Shown in pieces: positions 59,352-64,000 of a stretch of 64,000 nucleotides of DNA. The notes under the pieces are model-generated. The model was not told the DNA's origin. It saw only the letters and a list, made by a program, of their open reading frames with translations, and did no database searches. The stretch's first letter is position 1. Each line of letters begins with the position of its first letter. The translations under genes were made by a program, and so were the position numbers. The stretch covers positions 3,647 to 67,646 of the forward strand of contig QKYT01000349.1 in assembly GCA_003550305.1 (NCBI GenBank), in the 5' to 3' direction. This DNA is from Glomus cerebriforme (Eukaryota; Glomeromycota; Glomeromycetes; Glomerales; Glomeraceae).

Positions 59352-60149
59352 ATGTCCATAACATCCACATATAAATGTGTTCTTCTTGATATTGAAGGAA
59401 CAACTACACCAATTTCATTTGTTCATGATCGTTTATTTCCATACGTTAAAAATAATTTAATAAATTTCTTGAATGAAAATTGGAATTCGCCAGAATTACA
59501 AGAACAAATTCAATTATTAAGAGAACAAGCAACAAAGGATGTCAACAATAATTTAACTGATGCGATTCTCATTCCAGAAGCACAGCAACAAGGAGAAAAA
59601 AGTAAAGAAGAAGAGATTAAAAAAGCTATTATACAAAATATTCAATGGCAAATGAAAATAAATAGAAAAGTGGGTGCACTTAAATCATTTCAAGGATTTA
59701 TGTGGAAATCAGGTTATGAATCAGGAGAATTAAAAGGAGAAATATTTGATGATGTATTAGATGCATTAAAAAAGTGGAAAGAAATTGGAATTAAAATTTA
59801 TATTTATTCATCTGGTAGTATTTCAGCACAAAAATATTTATTTAAGAATTCTGATAAAGGTGACTTATTAGTATACATTGATGGTCATTTCGACACTTCT
59901 ATTGGAAGTAAAATGGAAAAATCTAGTTATGTAATCATTGCTAAAGAAATTCAATTTGAACCTAATGAAATCTTATTTCTTAGTGATAATGTTAAGGAAA
60001 TAAGTGCTGCTAAATCTGTTGGTTATCAAACTGCTATTATTGAGCGTAAAAACAATTTACCTTTGTCTGATGATGATCGTAAAGATAATGTTATTTTCAC
60101 AGATTTTTTTCATATATTTTCTCATTCTTTTTGTAGAATCGAAAATTAG
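59352..60149 (+). CDS. UTR4: Enolase-phosphatase E1 (methionine salvage)
   Basis: An intronless 265-aa frame, rare here. HAD motifs are visible: motif I LLDIEGTTTPISF with D13 and E15, motif II YIYSSGS, and motif IV ILFLSDN. Family-specific stretches FVHDRLFPYVKNN, LKSFQGFMWKSGYESGELKG and VYIDGHFDTSIGSK make it a clear MASA/Utr4 enzyme. It converts 2,3-diketo-5-methylthiopentyl-1-phosphate to the acireductone in methionine salvage, in cytosol and nucleus. Confidence 0.96.
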   Translation: MSITSTYKCVLLDIEGTTTPISFVHDRLFPYVKNNLINFLNENWNSPELQEQIQLLREQATKDVNNNLTDAILIPEAQQQGEKSKEEEIKKAIIQNIQWQMKINRKVGALKSFQGFMWKSGYESGELKGEIFDDVLDALKKWKEIGIKIYIYSSGSISAQKYLFKNSDKGDLLVYIDGHFDTSIGSKMEKSSYVIIAKEIQFEPNEILFLSDNVKEISAAKSVGYQTAIIERKNNLPLSDDDRKDNVIFTDFFHIFSHSFCRIEN

Positions 60150-60902
60150 CTTTGTATTTTTAAAATATATACTGTATAATTCGTGTAATCTGCGTATTGA
60201 GTAAGTCACATGTAATCCCATAATTTCTATAAATCTACAAGTCTAATTAGAAAAAAAAAAAATTTTTTTTTTTCCATTAACTAAATGCTAAATCATTACG
60301 ATATGTGTAACTAATTATGCTGCAAAGAATTGTTATTTAGTAATTTGCGGTTTCCATGACACATTATATTAATTTGCAGAGTATCTGAGAGCTGTAACAT
60401 TGTATCTGTTATACCAGAGGTTGTTTTAGCTTATTTCACGTCTGCTACAAATAAAAATTTGATACTACCATGTTCGTTATCTTTTAAACATTTCAATCTA
60501 TTTTTTATAAATAAAAGAAAGTACACATTACAGAGAATCATAACTTTTATGACTGGATTGATTGCCCTCTATTAAAATTTTTGAATTATACGGCAGGCTT
60601 TATATTGTGACTAATGCCATAGTAGATAACATTATGTTTAAAACAACCATAAAATTAATACTTTATTTTATTTGACATTCTAAAAAAAAAATTACCAAAA
60701 ATATTTTTGCAAATATATTATTTTATAATAAATGTACATGTTAACCTTGCATATTCTTTTTGCACATGTTAACTAAAGAACAGATTATATATATAATTTT
60801 AATTTTTTGGGGGGGGGGTATCTAAAAAAATCAAAATAATAGTTTTAATAATATACGTCATTTAAGTCTATAAATAAATTTATACGAAATATTCCTACTT
60901 GC
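60150..60902. other. Convergent intergenic spacer
   Basis: 753 bp between UTR4 and the JmjC gene. It contains an A13-T10-type homopolymer pair near 60250-60273 and a run of ten G at 60809-60818. No gene is seen. Confidence 0.5.
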
Positions 60903-63432
60903 TTAATCACTGCTTTCATCCCAAGAAGTAACCCATGCGTGATAAAGAATGTTTGGGAGTTGGAGAATATCTATCTTTCTCTTATGACCATTACGCAACT
61001 TTCTAAATTGTTGGTTTACAATGTAACTTCGGGCAACTCCTTCTGGAGAAACAAAGTCAACTGCAGTTTTGATACAACTCGTATAATTACAAACTTGATG
61101 TGCACATCCTGCAGGAACAAAGATGACGTCACCAGGGTTTTGGAAAAATCTAATATTGAAGCAATATTAATTTTCTCAACCACAAAATAAACCGATATAA
61201 AGAGAGCAAAAAAATTTACTATTTACCTCCATCCCGTAACACCTTCCTCCGCAGCTAATCGATCTCTCAATCCTTTGTCCAAATAGAAACATTGGTCATG
61301 TATAGGATGGTTGATTGATAATCCATATTCTTTTGCAATTTTTCTTAAAAATCGTCGTACTCTTGGAAGGTCGGCTGGATGATATAAATCCCAGACTGCT
61401 GCTGCCGGCTTATCCCGCTCTTCTTCTAGGCGATTTTCAACACTCGGAGCATACGCCATCATATTAACTGCATCAGTCATATCAAGATGGAGGTTTGTAG
61501 TACCTTTACCACCTACATTATCTTCAGAACCATAAGCATTATACATCTTTGGACCGAGATCAGGACGGTTAATCTCCAACGGTAATCTGTGGGCCAGATT
61601 CATGATTCCATTACGAGTCGTATATTCCTTAAATGGTAAAGAATTAGAGAAATCTTCATAGTGTTCTGGGAACGTCTCTGCGAAGTCATCTGCTGGTGGC
61701 CAGTCCTATTTTACGCAAATAAAATAAGTTTATTAAAAGATATAAAATTCAAGCAAATTTTCAGTAAGTTTCAAATATATACTTTTAATTTTAAGCAAGG
61801 ATAAGTTCCATATTTGTTCATGAATCGTTTACTACTATCTTCAAAGCCCCTGAAAAATGTTTTAACGTCCATTTTATACTCAACATTCTCCTTGACATCG
61901 ATTACTGTACAATCTTTATTACCGTAGTGTTTAATGAAGTAATCTGGTTTCCAGATATTTTCTTTTAATTTGTCCACACTCTTGATCACAAAAGGATATC
62001 CTTTCCTCCATAGATCTCTGAAGATTTCTTCGGTCATTTCGTTAGCTTTATACTCAGTCTTCTTATGTTCGTCATGTAATTGGGGAGTACGATCATGACA
62101 ATCCTGTGGTGGTGATGTAAAGATGCCATTATCTTGATTTGATATTGACACGACGGAATCCTTAAAATGAACTGTTGTTGCTTTAGCTTTACTTTTAGAT
62201 GTTCTGTATTTTCGCGAATCTTTCCGACGTCGAGTCATAACTCTTGAACTTTCTACGGATTTGATAGTAGAGCTTGAACTTTCTGCAGATAGATTCGCAG
62301 CGTCATCATCGGGCAATTCACCTTCGTCTAAATCCGAGCTATCCTCATCGTCAAGAATCATCTGATTACATTGATCAAAAAGACGAACAATTTCTTCTTT
62401 TGTGTAATGATAAATCGGCACCAACTGTTCTTTGTAGTGGTGCCTTTTTTGAGAGCATTTTCTGGTCTCTTTTAACGAATCATCAGAATCGTTCCATTCT
62501 TCATAGCAAGAAAGGCAATATTCCCTTCCGCAAACACAACACATCCAAAATCCGCTGAATATTGTTGTTTGGCAATAATCGCATAATTGGCAAATCTTAC
62601 GTTCTGGAAACTTGCGGATTTTTGCCATCTCGAGATGTGGAAGTTCCTTTTGAAGGAACCTCATGAATGTTGGTGCAATCAAGTCTATATATTAAAGAAG
62701 AAATCAGCATGTCAAAATTTTTTTTTGCCGAATATTAATCGAGACCCATGACTATTTACTTACCAAGAATGCGAACGTTTTTGACCTCGTCATCACTTAC
62801 ACCACCCTCATAAGTTGACTCTGGATCAGGTCCTTCCACCGATATAAAATCCGGGCCATATACTAGATCGTCCTTTTTTTGCCCAAACACCCGTATGCCG
62901 TTGAATCGGCATATGTCTGACTTCTTGGCCAAGCCTAAATTATAGTAAAAAAATTAATCAAATTAAAAGAAATAATTGACATAAAAAAATACTTACATGC
63001 GGTACATCTTTCAAAATCGTAGTATCTTGCCGAGAAGCAACGTCCCTGTTGGATATGCTTCTTACCCGGCACTGGACGAACTTTAATTAACGGTAACCTT
63101 TTCTTTCGAGGTTCTTCAGCTTCATCTTCATTACTTTCGGAGTCAAGCTTTCGCTTGGACGCCGCGGGCTCTGCAACTTTTCTTTTCTTCGGTTGTTCAA
63201 CGGGAACATCAATAGCCTTTCTCTTGCCACCAGTTGTTATAGGCTTTTCGTTTCTTGCAACTTTCTTATTCTTTGTTCTTCCAGGAAATTTCTTTTGTTG
63301 CTTTTTAGGAGAAGGAGAGTAAAATTTTGTCGTCTTTCTTGTTCGCTGTGGTCTCTTTGAACTTCCAAAAGTTGCGTTTGCAGCTGCATCAGGTCGAGTT
63401 TCAGAAATGGAACCAATTCCTTGGTCGGACAT
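60903..63432 (-). CDS. KDM3-like JmjC histone demethylase with zinc finger
   Basis: Five exons (63432-62997, 62934-62764, 62684-61783, 61705-61227, 61149-60903; 2,235 bp) give 744 aa. Residues 1-140 are basic and Ser/Lys/Arg-rich with several possible nuclear localisation signals. A Cys-rich zinc finger (CQLCDYC, CCVCGREYCLSCYEEW) is at about 234-270. An acidic linker (DDEDSSDLDEGELPDDD) follows. The JmjC domain spans about 440-720, with TTNLHLDMTDAVN giving the iron ligands H576 and D578, and CAHQVCN giving H680. The zinc finger plus TTNLHLD signature is that of the KDM3/JHDM2 family, which removes methyl groups from H3K9. Substrate specificity is inferred from the family. All three metal ligands are present, so activity is expected. 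Confidence 0.92.
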
Positions 63433-64000
63433 GACTGAACTTGAATGGTTGAAATTTGTTATAAAAGTTAAATTTTAAATATAATTGATAAGTCATAATG
63501 GTATGGAATTTATGACGAGACAATTCTTTTATGCAAATTTTTTCTAGTCGCATCTCTTTTTTATTGACTCCTCTTATTATTTTCGTTACTTTTAAATTTT
63601 AACTTTGTGATTATAAACGTTTCTCTTTATAACAAATTTATAACATTGTAGTTACCTGCATAAAAATTTTCTGAAATCAGTGAAAATTACGAGTGAATTT
63701 ACTTCGAGAGACTATTGATAGAAGAGAGCTTGTGTTACAATAAGCTTGTGTAATGTGAATCTGTGCACCGCTAAGAGAATAAGTTACGCTTGGAAGATAC
63801 GAAAATATTAGAGTTGAGAATTGATAACTTTTTTTTTTCGTCGCCTTTTCTATCTGGAGAAAAACTGCGACTGAAAATTCAGTTACGTTATACAACTAAC
63901 TATTCAACAAACTTTATTGTTTATGTTGTGTCAAAACAACACGTTTCCTAGACTAATAAGAAAAGGAGGTTATTTCAATACAAGAAATCATGCCATTTAC
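63433..64000. other. Upstream region of the JmjC gene, right edge
   Basis: 568 bp to the window end. The short minus-strand frame at 63677-63895 has no support. Nothing else is recognised. Confidence 0.5.

Noticed and set aside
1..64000. CRISPR array, prokaryotic operon or phage
   Set aside because: Spliceosomal introns throughout and no direct-repeat/spacer structure; the window is eukaryotic nuclear DNA.

Overview
The window is nuclear DNA from a very AT-rich, intron-dense fungus. Introns are 45-220 bp with GT-AG (occasionally GC-AG) ends, and the proteins are fungal in type (Vps45, Tsc13, Nsa1, Rpf2, Rfa2, Sls1). The extreme AT content, the many decayed retroposons and the gene style suggest an arbuscular mycorrhizal fungus such as Rhizophagus (Glomeromycotina); this is inference, because no marker gene is present. 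Single N bases (31015, 43118, 47312, 55831) show it is assembled sequence. Exon models were built by hand from reading frame and splice signals. Every multi-exon model called complete has a total length divisible by three.

Layout. 1-440: 3' end of an unrecognised gene with an internal stop. 440-5500: gene desert with tandem repeats and a short retroposon. 5.5-11.5 kb: an unrecognised protein with a PB1-like C-terminus, a small KEN-box protein and a CCCH zinc-finger protein (ZC3H3-like). 12.4-30.1 kb: gene-rich block with a 1,472-aa coiled-coil protein, an F-box/JmjC/APH-kinase fusion, an ER J-protein, queuosine-nucleotide glycosylase QNG1, NSA1, mitochondrial ribosomal mL49 (IMG2), VPS45 and a small coiled-coil protein. 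30.1-34.2 kb: a foldback element with an hAT-like element nested in it. 34.3-41.6 kb: RFA2, a protein with two PCNA-binding motifs, and SLS1. 41.6-52.1 kb: a 10.6-kb repeat graveyard (two retroposon copies with target-site duplications plus a 55-nt third, a CACTA-like foldback MITE, a polypurine tract, long inverted repeats). 52.1-64 kb: a tail-anchored coiled-coil protein, RPF2, TSC13, coatomer zeta, mitochondrial bS21m, enolase-phosphatase UTR4 and a KDM3-like JmjC demethylase.

Two patterns stand out. First, 18 consecutive genes from 12.4 to 63.4 kb lie on strictly alternating strands, so every neighbouring pair is divergent or convergent, often with only 77-310 bp between the start codons of a divergent pair. 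Second, four retroposon insertions of very different length share the same 3' terminus (ACTTGTC or GCTTGTC followed by A-tail) and have recognisable target-site duplications, outlining one LINE-type retrotransposition machinery. By function the genes are mostly housekeeping: cytosolic 60S assembly (NSA1, RPF2), mitochondrial translation (mL49, bS21m, SLS1), membrane traffic (VPS45, coatomer zeta), lipid synthesis (TSC13), replication (RFA2, PIP-box protein) and chromatin or tRNA chemistry (two JmjC proteins, QNG1).
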